A stretch of 64,000 nucleotides of DNA from Fibrobacter sp. Its GTDB lineage: Bacteria; Fibrobacterota; Fibrobacteria; Fibrobacterales; Fibrobacteraceae. A program made the position numbers and the translations under genes. The DNA is taken from positions 1 through 64,000 of the forward strand of contig JAKSIM010000007.1 in NCBI GenBank assembly GCA_024398845.1. The letters are read 5' to 3'. Shown here piece after piece: positions 43,091-51,567 of the stretch. The notes below the pieces were generated by a model, which saw only the letters and a list, made by a program, of their open reading frames with translations, did no database searches and had not been told where the DNA came from. How positions within the stretch are numbered: the stretch's first letter is position 1; each line of letters begins with the position of its first letter.

Positions 43091-43121
43091 AGCCAAAATA
43101 TAATTATATATTGTTTCAAGA

Positions 43122-44201
43122 ATGACAAACGACGAACTGAAACAATTCAAGGCATCGCTTTCTATTACCACGGTCGCCCAGGCCCTGGGGATTGATGTGG
43201 TGCGCGGACGATGCCGCTGCTTTTACCCGCAGCGCCATGTTCATGGCGATCGCACGCCCTCGGTTTCGATTTCCGAGGAACGCGGGAGTTTTCGTTGTTG
43301 GGTCTGTGACGATGTGCGCGGCGATGTGATTTCGCTTGTGCAAATCGTAAAGAATTGCAATTTTGTAGAGGCGCTTAACTGGCTTGCGGAGACGTTTCCT
43401 TTTTTGGTGCAAAATGGCCGCCGCGAAACGTTTGCAGGGCGTTTGGCTCCGAACTCTTTTCCGCAGGAACGTCCTTCGGAGGATTCCGAAAAAGACAAGC
43501 TGGTTTCGGATGACGAAAAGAAAAAAATCATTTTGTCGTTCTTGAAAATGCTCTCGCCAGTCGATAATACTCCGGCGGGGGCTTGGCTTGCACGTCGCCG
43601 CATATACAAACCCGTATGGGACAAAATGCTTTTGCGGACCATCGTGAATTATCAGGAATTGAACCAACGCTTGAGAGATACGTACGATGTGGAAATCCTA
43701 AAATACGTGGGGTTGTTTAACGATAAAGGAAACCTCAAGTATTACAAGCATCCGCTGATTTTCCCGTATCTGGATTCCGGTCGACGCGCGTTTTATTTTC
43801 AGGCGCGCTCTCTCGATAAGACCGTGGTGCCCAAGGAACTGAACCTCAAGGGGACTGTCCCGTACCCATATAATGTTTCTGCCCTGGATCAAAAGGCTGG
43901 TTGGATTTATCTTTGCGAGGGCGCGGTGGATACGCTTACGCTTTTGAATCAAAAATTCGATGCGGTGGGCATTCCTGGAGTTCGCAATTTTAAGGTGGAG
44001 TGGCTCCCGCTCTTTAAAAACAAGAATGTGGTGCTTTGCCTCGATAAGGACGACGCTGGTCGAAGCGGGATGGATTACCTACAGGGCGTTTTTGCCCAGG
44101 CGGGAATTCGCACCATTATCCTCGGGGAAGGCCTTGATAATATCAAGGGCGTTATTTCTGAGGGGCAAGATATTAATGAATGGTTCGGCGGAAAGAAGTA
44201 G
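43122..44201 (+). CDS. Short CHC2/TOPRIM primase-like protein
   Basis: 359 residues. The N-terminus has a primase-type zinc ribbon (CRCFYPQRHVHGDRTPSVSI ... SFRCWVCDDVRGDVISLV); the C-terminal half has a TOPRIM fold with the Glu motif YLCEGAVDTLTLLNQ and the DxD motif LCLDKDDAGRSGMDYL. It is about 250 residues shorter than DnaG and lacks the C-terminal helicase-binding region, so it looks like a phage- or plasmid-type primase. It could make primers in repair, or be a domesticated mobile-element gene. Its 3' end overlaps the convergent sigma-factor gene by 29 bp. Confidence 0.8.
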   Translation: MTNDELKQFKASLSITTVAQALGIDVVRGRCRCFYPQRHVHGDRTPSVSISEERGSFRCWVCDDVRGDVISLVQIVKNCNFVEALNWLAETFPFLVQNGRRETFAGRLAPNSFPQERPSEDSEKDKLVSDDEKKKIILSFLKMLSPVDNTPAGAWLARRRIYKPVWDKMLLRTIVNYQELNQRLRDTYDVEILKYVGLFNDKGNLKYYKHPLIFPYLDSGRRAFYFQARSLDKTVVPKELNLKGTVPYPYNVSALDQKAGWIYLCEGAVDTLTLLNQKFDAVGIPGVRNFKVEWLPLFKNKNVVLCLDKDDAGRSGMDYLQGVFAQAGIRTIILGEGLDNIKGVISEGQDINEWFGGKK

Positions 44202-44907
44202 CCTTGCTGTAATAGAGCTTTTTCTTTATGTCTTGCAAAGCGCTTTTTTCGAGCAGGCGCGTTTGTTCCCTAGAAATTCCATACTCCTGGGCGACCTCTT
44301 CCAGTGGAATTAGTTTATTTGTAAAATATCGCTTGAGTAGAATCTTGCGACGTGTGTTGTCTAAATTGTCAATGCAACACGTTAAAAAGCGCTTGGTCTC
44401 GCGACAAATGTGCAGTTCCTCGGCATTAGGTTCGTCAATTATATACGTGTCTTCGTAAGGCTCAAAGGAACATCCGTGGACCGGTGCGTTTGCTTTGCGG
44501 TTTGCTCGGACAACGCTATCTGGAATGCGGACCGGCCCTGTTTGAGTTTCCACCATTTGGCTAAGGCTCTTGCGAATCCAAATGTAGGCGTAGGCTTCAA
44601 AGGGTACGCCGAACGTGGGGTCGTAGGTGTCTATGGACTTGAGCAGAGCTTGGTAGCCTTCTTGGAATAAGTCCTGCTTTTCAAGCCTTTCGTTATGGTA
44701 TTTAGACACGATTCGCTTCAAAAAATCCGTTTCAAGTTCGGCAATCTGGTTGCGAATCTTGTCGGCCTCTTTTTGGAGGGTGTTGATGGCTCTGCTAAGG
44801 CTGGTTCTGGCAGGTGAATTTTTGGGAAGGGCCCCGATGTAGGTTTCCAGGTCCTGAATTTGTATTTTAGTTCTCGAATACTTATCAAAGTACGGAGTCG
44901 TAGTCAT
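44173..44907 (-). CDS. Alternative sigma-70-family RNA polymerase sigma factor
   Basis: 244 residues. Region 2: DLFQEGYQALLKSIDTYDPTFGVPFEAYAYIWIRKSLSQMVE; region 3-like: GPVRIPDSVVRANRKANA; region 4 HTH: LEEVAQEYGISREQTRLLEKSALQDIKKKL. The N-terminal 60 residues are coiled-coil-like, without sigma region 1.1. It resembles group 3 factors in size. No anti-sigma gene is adjacent, but the window holds an orphan partner-switching module (59.7-62.4 kb). Target promoters unknown. Confidence 0.85.
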   Translation of the reverse strand: MTTTPYFDKYSRTKIQIQDLETYIGALPKNSPARTSLSRAINTLQKEADKIRNQIAELETDFLKRIVSKYHNERLEKQDLFQEGYQALLKSIDTYDPTFGVPFEAYAYIWIRKSLSQMVETQTGPVRIPDSVVRANRKANAPVHGCSFEPYEDTYIIDEPNAEELHICRETKRFLTCCIDNLDNTRRKILLKRYFTNKLIPLEEVAQEYGISREQTRLLEKSALQDIKKKLYYSKATSFRRTIH

Positions 44908-44998
44908 GCCTATAATATTGATTTTTTTAGCGTAAAATGGTAAGGGTTAATTTGTAAAAAAATTGGAAACGGAAAAATTTTATCTATCTTATTTGTCG

Positions 44999-45946
44999 AT
45001 GAGTTGGTTGAAAGTAAAAAACTTTTGGAATGCCTTTCGAAGTAATATAATCGTAAGGATTATCGGCTGGATTTACAGCTTTATAAATTTTTGGTTGAGA
45101 ATCGCTGTTCTCGCTTTAATCCTTTATTCGGCGGCGTTTACCATTGTGGCGTCCATTGTCTTGTACAAGGGCTTTGTTTACGTGTACGATCTTTACGATA
45201 GCGTCGAAGTCCTTAAGGATAGTCAGCCCGAAATGAGCAAGTACATGGAAGCTCTCGTGGATTCCAACCCAAGTGTCGAAATCAAGCATACGTTTGTGCC
45301 GCTCGATTCCATTAGCCCGAATTTGCAAAAGGCCGTGATTGCAAGCGAAGACGCCGGTTTTTACTTCCACCCGGGTTTTGACGTTTACGCCATTGCCGAA
45401 GCTCTAAATGCAAACCGCATTTCGGGTAAGACCAAGTTTGGAGGCTCTACCATTACGCAGCAGCTTGCCAAGAATCTCTTTTTGAGTGGGGAGCGTAGCT
45501 GGGAGCGCAAGTTCAAGGAGCTCGCCTACGCCCTTTTGATGGAACACGAACTCGGCAAGGATCGTATTCTAGAACTTTATTTGAACTACGCTCAATGGGG
45601 CAAGGATATTTTTGGATGCCAGGAAGCTTGCCTCACTTATTATAAAAAGAGTTGCAGTAAGGTGAGTTTGGACCAGGCCATTAATTTGGCCGCCATGCTC
45701 GCAAGTCCAGGGAAACATCACCCGAACATGAGGGAAAGCCGGTTTATGCAGCAGCGCCGCGCTGTTATTTACCAGAATATGTTCCCTAAAAAAGATAGCG
45801 TGCTCGTGGATTCCTTGCGCCAGCTGATGGCTCCGCCCGATAGTGCCCAAAAGGCTGCGGATAGTCTCAAAAGGCTCGAAAAGAAACTTGAACGTGCTAA
45901 GAAGCACGCTGAAAGTGGCAAGAAGGCCGCAACGGCAAAACACTAG
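44999..45946 (+). CDS. mtgA: Monofunctional peptidoglycan transglycosylase
   Basis: The ATG at 44999 (MSWLKVKNFW) is preferred to an upstream TTG. 315 residues: membrane anchor (about 35-60), then a GT51 domain with VIASEDAGFYFHPGFD and FGGSTITQQLAKNLFLSGERSWERKFKEL. No transpeptidase domain. A basic, Ala/Lys-rich C-terminal tail (SLKRLEKKLERAKKHAESGKK) is unusual for MtgA. Polymerises lipid II in the periplasm. The stop overlaps the convergent GspE-type gene within CTAG. Confidence 0.9.
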   Translation: MSWLKVKNFWNAFRSNIIVRIIGWIYSFINFWLRIAVLALILYSAAFTIVASIVLYKGFVYVYDLYDSVEVLKDSQPEMSKYMEALVDSNPSVEIKHTFVPLDSISPNLQKAVIASEDAGFYFHPGFDVYAIAEALNANRISGKTKFGGSTITQQLAKNLFLSGERSWERKFKELAYALLMEHELGKDRILELYLNYAQWGKDIFGCQEACLTYYKKSCSKVSLDQAINLAAMLASPGKHHPNMRESRFMQQRRAVIYQNMFPKKDSVLVDSLRQLMAPPDSAQKAADSLKRLEKKLERAKKHAESGKKAATAKH

Positions 45947-47184
45947 CCGAGCGCTCTCCTTATTTCGTTTTCATCGGTAATGTGCGCTTGGACAAGACGC
46001 TTGGCGTTTTGTCGTAAGTCGCCATCAACGTATGTTCCGTCGGGCTTTAGGAACTCGATAACGGCGGTTCGCCCTTTGTACCCGCCGTGTGTATCGCTTT
46101 TGCGTACAAGACGTTGTGCCACCACTCCGAGCAGAGAATCCTTTAACAGTATGCGCGAAATGCCTAAATCGGCGAGTCGCGTTTCGGCGGCTTTCGCACT
46201 GTTTGTATGGAGTGTCGCTAGGACCAAATGCCCTGTTTGCGCTGCGCGTATGGCGATTTGCGCGGTTTCAGTGTCGCGAATTTCTCCCACGAGAATCACG
46301 TCGGGGTCTTGACGCAAAATGGACCGGAGAGCCTCACCGAAGGTGAAACCGCACTTTTCGTTGACCTGAACTTGATTTGCGCCTTGGAGCATGTATTCTA
46401 CGGGGTCCTCTATGGTGGTGACGTTTATTTTGCGCGAGAGTATTTCGCGTAGGCCGGCATAAAGTGTGGTAGTCTTGCCGCTTCCGGTTGGTCCCGTAAT
46501 GAGGAACAGACCTTGTGGGGATTCAAAGATGTGGCGCAGTTCCTTGAGAATGGTCTCGCTAAAATGAAGGCTTTCGAGAGTCTCGCCCTCGTCTTGTGCA
46601 GGGAGTAGTCGCAAAACGCATTTTTCAAGGGAGGTTTCGCCAATTTGAACGGGAATGGTACTCAGGCGAATGTTTGCTTTTCCGTAGGTGCCCTCAAATG
46701 CAAAAGAACCGTCGTGGGGGAGCCTTCGTTCGATGATATCTACGTTCGCGAGTAGCTTGAGACGAATCGATACGGGCTCTGTAATCCAGCCGGGGAGCAT
46801 CCGGTAGTTTTGCAAAAGTCCATCTTTGCGGAACCGTATTTGTAAGGCGTTGCCGTTCGGTTCCAAATGAATGTCGGTGACTTGCTCTTTCAGGGCTGTA
46901 TCAATCAGGGAATCGACGAGGTTTATTATGGGTTCGGACTCCCACGTGTTTGTGCGCCCAGTGTCGTTTGTTGCTTGCAGGGATTCCAGAATCTCGTCGG
47001 AATTGCGCGTAGCGTGATTTCGAATCATCTGCCTGATTTCTGCTTCTGAGTGTTCTACGGGTTCTAGGCGAAGCCCCGTTTCGACCCGAAGGCGTTCTAA
47101 GGCGAGTTCATCGTAAATGTTTGGGACGGCGACACGTAGCGCATCGAGACCGAGCGCCTCTCCCCAATAAATAAAGTTTTTCAT
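45943..47184 (-). CDS. GspE/PilB-type secretion or pilus ATPase
   Basis: The start at 47184 (MKNFIYWGEAL) is preferred. 413 residues with a shortened N1 domain, then N2 and a RecA-like core: Walker A GPTGSGKTTT, Asp box TTIEDPVEYML, Walker B ILVGEIRDTETA and His box GHLVLATLHTN. The tetracysteine zinc motif of GspE/PilB is absent. Such ATPases drive type II secretion or type IV pilus assembly. No other pilus or secretion genes flank it, so the machine it serves must be encoded elsewhere. Confidence 0.88.
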   Translation of the reverse strand: MKNFIYWGEALGLDALRVAVPNIYDELALERLRVETGLRLEPVEHSEAEIRQMIRNHATRNSDEILESLQATNDTGRTNTWESEPIINLVDSLIDTALKEQVTDIHLEPNGNALQIRFRKDGLLQNYRMLPGWITEPVSIRLKLLANVDIIERRLPHDGSFAFEGTYGKANIRLSTIPVQIGETSLEKCVLRLLPAQDEGETLESLHFSETILKELRHIFESPQGLFLITGPTGSGKTTTLYAGLREILSRKINVTTIEDPVEYMLQGANQVQVNEKCGFTFGEALRSILRQDPDVILVGEIRDTETAQIAIRAAQTGHLVLATLHTNSAKAAETRLADLGISRILLKDSLLGVVAQRLVRKSDTHGGYKGRTAVIEFLKPDGTYVDGDLRQNAKRLVQAHITDENEIRRALG

Positions 47185-47248
47185 AAAATGAAATTTATAA
47201 ACGAAAGGGAATTCTGCGGTCAACTTTTAGTTTGCAAAATTTGTAAAA

Positions 47249-47287
47249 AACAAAAAATCCTCGCCAGCTTGTGGCGGGGACTTTTCT
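47249..47287 (-). terminator. Terminator-like hairpin downstream of the RND operon
   Basis: TCCTCGCC-AGCTTGT-GGCGGGGA on the plus strand; read from the minus strand it has one mismatch and is followed by a T run. Confidence 0.55.
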
Positions 47288-47329
47288 TTTATAAGACTGA
47301 GTAAGGAACTCTTTCAGCCTTATTGTAGT

Positions 47330-50300
47330 TTAGGTTCTTGCGGCTCTCTTGGCCTTAACCTTTTGTACACCTTTCTTGGCCTTGCTGAATATGGCGTTCG
47401 GGAGCCAGAAGAATGTTGGAATAAGGTACATGGTAAGGATTGCGGAAATGGCGAGACCACCCACAGAGGCGATACCCATCGGCTGCGTCATGGCTGCCAC
47501 GTCACCACCGATACCAAAGGCGAGCGGGAGCTGGGCCACAATGGATGCGAAGGTGGCAAGTGCGATAGCCTGGAACTTGGTCTTGCCCGCGGTCATCACC
47601 GCAGAACGTCGTCCCATGCTTCCGCTTCGGAACAGTCTGTTTGCTTCGTCAAGCAATAGAATAGCGTTGTTCACCACCACACCGATAAGCATCACGATGG
47701 CCATGAAGGCAATCATGGAAAGTGCCTTGCCGGTAACCACGAGGGAGAGGATCACACCGATGGCACCCATCGGGATGGTCGACATAATAATGAACGGCTG
47801 GGCGAAACTTTCGAGGAGGGCAACGAGCAAAATGTAGGTGAGGAGGATTGCCATGATGATTGCGGCGATGAATTCCTTGATCATGTCATTTTGCATGTCG
47901 GCGTTACCACCGAAGCCCGTTGTGACGCCTTCGGGAAGTTCGCCGCTCTTTTGCAATTCTGCAGAGAGGGCGCCGAGCTTGCCCATGATTTCACCAGTGG
48001 TGTGACCCGGGAGCAAGTTCATGGAAACGTCCACGCGAGTCTGCTTGCGCTTACGGTTAATCTTTGTAGGACCGGCGCCATCTTCCACATAGAAGAGCGT
48101 GCTTGCCGAGACGTATCCCTTGGGCGTGAGCATCGGGAGGTCTTCGATGTCGGCGTGGCTCTGACGGTCCTTTTCTTGCATGCGCACGTAAACGTCGTAT
48201 TCTTCGCCGTCTTCGGTAAACGTACCGGCTTCATAGCCACTTACGGCGATGTAGTTCACCGTGGCGAGGCTCTGGAGGGTTGCACCGTAATCGGCAATTG
48301 CCTGGCGGTTCGGAATGAGCTTGATTTCGGGTTTACCGGCTTCATAGCTTGTTTTCACATCAACAACGCCCGGAATGTCGCGGGCCTTGTCCAAGAGAAT
48401 TTGGGAGGCCTTGATGGCGGAATCCGGTTTGAGGCTGTACACTTCAAGCACCACGTCACCAGCGCTGTTGTTGCTCATTTCAGAAGCGGAGGTGCTCTTG
48501 ACGGCGATGTAGGCGTCTGGAATATTGGCGAGGTACGGACGGATGGAGTCCACAATCTGGTCGGTACTGCGCATACGGCCTTGTTCGCGTTTGATCATCT
48601 TCACGCGGAGTGTTGCCTGGTTCACGCCGGTAAAGCCGTTTTCGCCACCGACGGTCACGCTGTAACGTTCGATTTCTGGAATGTTCTTGATGCGGGACTC
48701 GATAATCTTCGCAACGCTATCGGTCGTTTCAATGTTTGTACCCACGGGCATTTCCAAAGTAATGCTCATCATACCTTGGTCTTGCTTAGGCATGAGTTCC
48801 ACAGTGAGGAAGTTCGTTGCCATAATGTAAACGCCGTAAATCATGGCGACCAGAGCGCCCACCTGGAAAATAACTCCCGGAATAGAAAGGCAGAAACTGA
48901 GAGTCTTCAGGTAAACCCAGCGAATGCCGTTCAAGCACTTGGGGAAGAAACTAGTGATGCGTTCAATAATACCAGGCTTCTCTTCGATGATATTGCCATT
49001 CTCATCTTTCTTTTTGCCCTTGAACAGGTAGGCGGCCATGAGCGGCGTGAGCGTGAAGGTCACGAGGAGTGACACGAACGTTGCGAACACCATGGTCATA
49101 CCGTAAGTACGGAAGAAAATACCCACGATGGATTTCATGAAGGCAATTGGCACGAACACGCAAACGTTTGTCAAGGTAGAAGCCATAATGGCCACCATGA
49201 TTTCGCTTGTACCCTTGAGGGCGGCTTCCTTAGGATCGAGGCCGTCCAGCAACTTGGTGTTGATGTTTTCGAGCACCACGATGGAGTTCGTCACCAAGAG
49301 ACCCACGGCAGAAGAAAGTGCCATCAACGACATCATGTTGATGCCGAAACCGGCGAAGTACATGAACGTGAAAGCACCAATCACGGAAATCGGCATGGTG
49401 AGAGCCGCGATAAGCATCGTGGAGAGCTTGCCGAGGAACAGGAGCAACAAAATGGAAGTGAGGATAATGGCGATAATAATGTTCGAAATCACGTTCTCGA
49501 TGGATTCTTCCACAGCGTCAGACTTGTCGTACACCAGGTGGAGTTCATAACCTTCGGGGAGCGTCTTGTTGATTTCTTCGGCGCGTTTTAAAGCGGCGTT
49601 GGCCACTTCCACCACGTTAGCGTCAGAACGTTTTTTGATATCCAACGAAACGGAGTTGATGCCGTTATAGCGAGAAGCGGAGGTCACCGTTGCGACAGTA
49701 TCTTTGACGAGGGCGAGTTCGCCGAGCTTGACAACTGCTCCAGAGGAGGTCGGAATGTCAAGGTCTCGAATCTGGTCTAGCGTTTCGAACTTACCGCTGG
49801 TACGAATACTGGTGTTCTTGTGCTTGCCAATGACTTCACCAACCGGGTAGTTGAGGTTCGAAGCTTGGAAAACGCCCATCATGGTCGTCATGTCTACGCC
49901 ACGGGACTTGAGCATTTCCTTGTCGAGTTCAATGGAAATCTGGCGGGTCGTACCACCAAAGATGTCGACGCTAGCCACGCCGGAAACTGAGGTGAGCAGC
50001 GGTTCGATTTCGTCTTCTGCCTTTTGGCGGAGTTCCGTCGGGCCCACCGGACCCGTGAAGGAGAAACTCATAATAGCGGAGGCGTTAATATCGACCTTCG
50101 AAATAATCGGGGCTTCCACGGCATCCGGGAAGTCGGCTGCCACCTGTTCGATTTTTGCACGAACGTCGTTTGCTGCCACGTCCACGTTGACACCCATGTT
50201 GAACATGGCGACAACAATGCCGTAGTTTTCCATACAAATGGACTGCACGTAGTCGATACCGTCCACCAATTCCACCTGTTCTTCAACAGGCTTGATGATG

Positions 50301-50479
50301 GTTGTTTCGATTTCTTCCGGGTTAGCACCGGCGTAAACGATAGTACCCGTCACCACAGGCACGTCGAATTTCGGCATCAAGTCCACCACCATCATGGTGT
50401 AGGTGTAGATACCGAATACCACCACGGTCAAAATGACCATGAGCATGGTAATTGGTTTGTAAATACTGGCTTTAATCAT
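47330..50479 (-). CDS. RND-family efflux permease lacking canonical proton-relay residues
   Basis: 1049 residues with the AcrB-type layout of 12 membrane helices and two large periplasmic loops (start IKASIYKPITMLMVILTVVVFGIYTYTMMVVDLMPKFDVPVV). The TM4 motif, normally GxxxDD (E. coli Asp407/Asp408), reads GLLVTNSIVVLENIN, so both Asp are replaced (Thr, Asn). The TM10 Lys (940 in AcrB) is Asn in GVVVNNAILLLDEA. The rest of the fold is intact and the gene sits in a complete TolC-adaptor-permease operon, so it is probably functional with altered energetics or as a conduit. Substrate unknown. GGAG precedes the ATG. Confidence 0.92.
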   Translation of the reverse strand: MIKASIYKPITMLMVILTVVVFGIYTYTMMVVDLMPKFDVPVVTGTIVYAGANPEEIETTIIKPVEEQVELVDGIDYVQSICMENYGIVVAMFNMGVNVDVAANDVRAKIEQVAADFPDAVEAPIISKVDINASAIMSFSFTGPVGPTELRQKAEDEIEPLLTSVSGVASVDIFGGTTRQISIELDKEMLKSRGVDMTTMMGVFQASNLNYPVGEVIGKHKNTSIRTSGKFETLDQIRDLDIPTSSGAVVKLGELALVKDTVATVTSASRYNGINSVSLDIKKRSDANVVEVANAALKRAEEINKTLPEGYELHLVYDKSDAVEESIENVISNIIIAIILTSILLLLFLGKLSTMLIAALTMPISVIGAFTFMYFAGFGINMMSLMALSSAVGLLVTNSIVVLENINTKLLDGLDPKEAALKGTSEIMVAIMASTLTNVCVFVPIAFMKSIVGIFFRTYGMTMVFATFVSLLVTFTLTPLMAAYLFKGKKKDENGNIIEEKPGIIERITSFFPKCLNGIRWVYLKTLSFCLSIPGVIFQVGALVAMIYGVYIMATNFLTVELMPKQDQGMMSITLEMPVGTNIETTDSVAKIIESRIKNIPEIERYSVTVGGENGFTGVNQATLRVKMIKREQGRMRSTDQIVDSIRPYLANIPDAYIAVKSTSASEMSNNSAGDVVLEVYSLKPDSAIKASQILLDKARDIPGVVDVKTSYEAGKPEIKLIPNRQAIADYGATLQSLATVNYIAVSGYEAGTFTEDGEEYDVYVRMQEKDRQSHADIEDLPMLTPKGYVSASTLFYVEDGAGPTKINRKRKQTRVDVSMNLLPGHTTGEIMGKLGALSAELQKSGELPEGVTTGFGGNADMQNDMIKEFIAAIIMAILLTYILLVALLESFAQPFIIMSTIPMGAIGVILSLVVTGKALSMIAFMAIVMLIGVVVNNAILLLDEANRLFRSGSMGRRSAVMTAGKTKFQAIALATFASIVAQLPLAFGIGGDVAAMTQPMGIASVGGLAISAILTMYLIPTFFWLPNAIFSKAKKGVQKVKAKRAART

Positions 50480-50501
50480 TCACTAAAATCTCCAGCTTAC
50501 T

Positions 50502-51554
50502 TTATTCCACAATGAGGACCTTGTCGCCGTCATTCATGCGGGACATGCCTTCTACCATGACTGTTTCGCCTTCTTCAATGCCATCCAGAATTTGAACATC
50601 GTTCTTCGTCATGACGCCGGTCTTTACGACCTTGCGTTTGGCGGTGCCGTCTTCTTTGACAACCCAAACGATGTTCACGCCGTTGCGGTAAACGACGGCC
50701 TCGCTCGGGAGAACAACACCTTCGACCTGACGGGTGTCAAGTTCGGCGGTAACAAACATGCCCGGGAGGAGCTTTTTGCCTTTGTTGTTGAACGTGACTT
50801 CGACCGGGAAGAAACGCGTGGTCGGGTTTGCGGCGAGCGGGATGAGGCTTACCTTGCCCTTGAGCACTTCACCGTTCAAGGTGACCTTTGCTTCGGCACC
50901 CTTCTTAAAGAAACCAACTTCCTGGCTCGTGACGTTGAGTTTCAAGATAACCTGGTCAAGCTTGGCGATGGTGCAGAACACGTTGTTGGCTCCTGGAACC
51001 TGGCCCACCTTGTAGTTGAGTTCGGTCACCACACCGGAAGCGGGGGCGAGAATCTTGGTTGCGCGGCGGGCGGTTTCCAGGTTCATCTTGGCAATTCTCA
51101 ATTGCATTTCCTGGGTGTCCATTTCTTGCTGGGAAAGTCCGCCTTTTTCCTTGACTTCGCGCATACGCTGGGTCGCGGCTTCCAAAAGCTTGACTTGTTC
51201 CTCGGACTGCTGGTAGCTGGTGTTGTCGCCCGTAAAGAGGAATTCGGCGAGAACCTGGTCCTTTTGTACGGAACTTCCGATTTGAACGTTAATCTTGGCG
51301 AGCGGATCGCCCAACTTGGCGATGGCGCTGGTCTGCTGCATACCTTCGACCGTGCCGGTGAATTTGCGGACATCGCTAAGCTTTGCCTTGCCGGCCTTCA
51401 CGACGCGAGCGGGCTTGCCTTTTTCGGCCTGGATTTGCTCAATGGTCGTAGCCTTGGTGCTTGTGTTAGCATCTTTTTTGTCTTTGCTTTCGCAGCCAAC
51501 TAGGAGAAGCGAAATAGCAGAAATGGTGAGGATTGTTTTTGCGATCTTGTTCAT
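50502..51554 (-). CDS. RND periplasmic adaptor (membrane fusion) lipoprotein
   Basis: The start at 51554 (MNKIAKTILTISAISLLLVGC) gives a lipobox (LLLVGC). 350 residues with the HlyD/AcrA order: barrel-sandwich half-motif (GDPLAKINVQIGSSVQKDQVLAEF), a helical hairpin (QSEEQVKLLEAATQRMREVKEKGGLSQQEMD), the second lipoyl half (ILAPASGVVTELNYKVGQVPG), beta-barrel and membrane-proximal domain (DGIEEGETVMVEGMSRMNDGDKV). It joins the permease to the outer-membrane channel. Middle gene of the operon. Confidence 0.93.
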   Translation of the reverse strand: MNKIAKTILTISAISLLLVGCESKDKKDANTSTKATTIEQIQAEKGKPARVVKAGKAKLSDVRKFTGTVEGMQQTSAIAKLGDPLAKINVQIGSSVQKDQVLAEFLFTGDNTSYQQSEEQVKLLEAATQRMREVKEKGGLSQQEMDTQEMQLRIAKMNLETARRATKILAPASGVVTELNYKVGQVPGANNVFCTIAKLDQVILKLNVTSQEVGFFKKGAEAKVTLNGEVLKGKVSLIPLAANPTTRFFPVEVTFNNKGKKLLPGMFVTAELDTRQVEGVVLPSEAVVYRNGVNIVWVVKEDGTAKRKVVKTGVMTKNDVQILDGIEEGETVMVEGMSRMNDGDKVLIVE

Positions 51555-51567
51555 GTTCTTCTTCCTA

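Noticed and set aside
43122-44201. Canonical replicative DnaG
   Set aside because: The length is 359 and the C-terminal helicase-binding part is absent.
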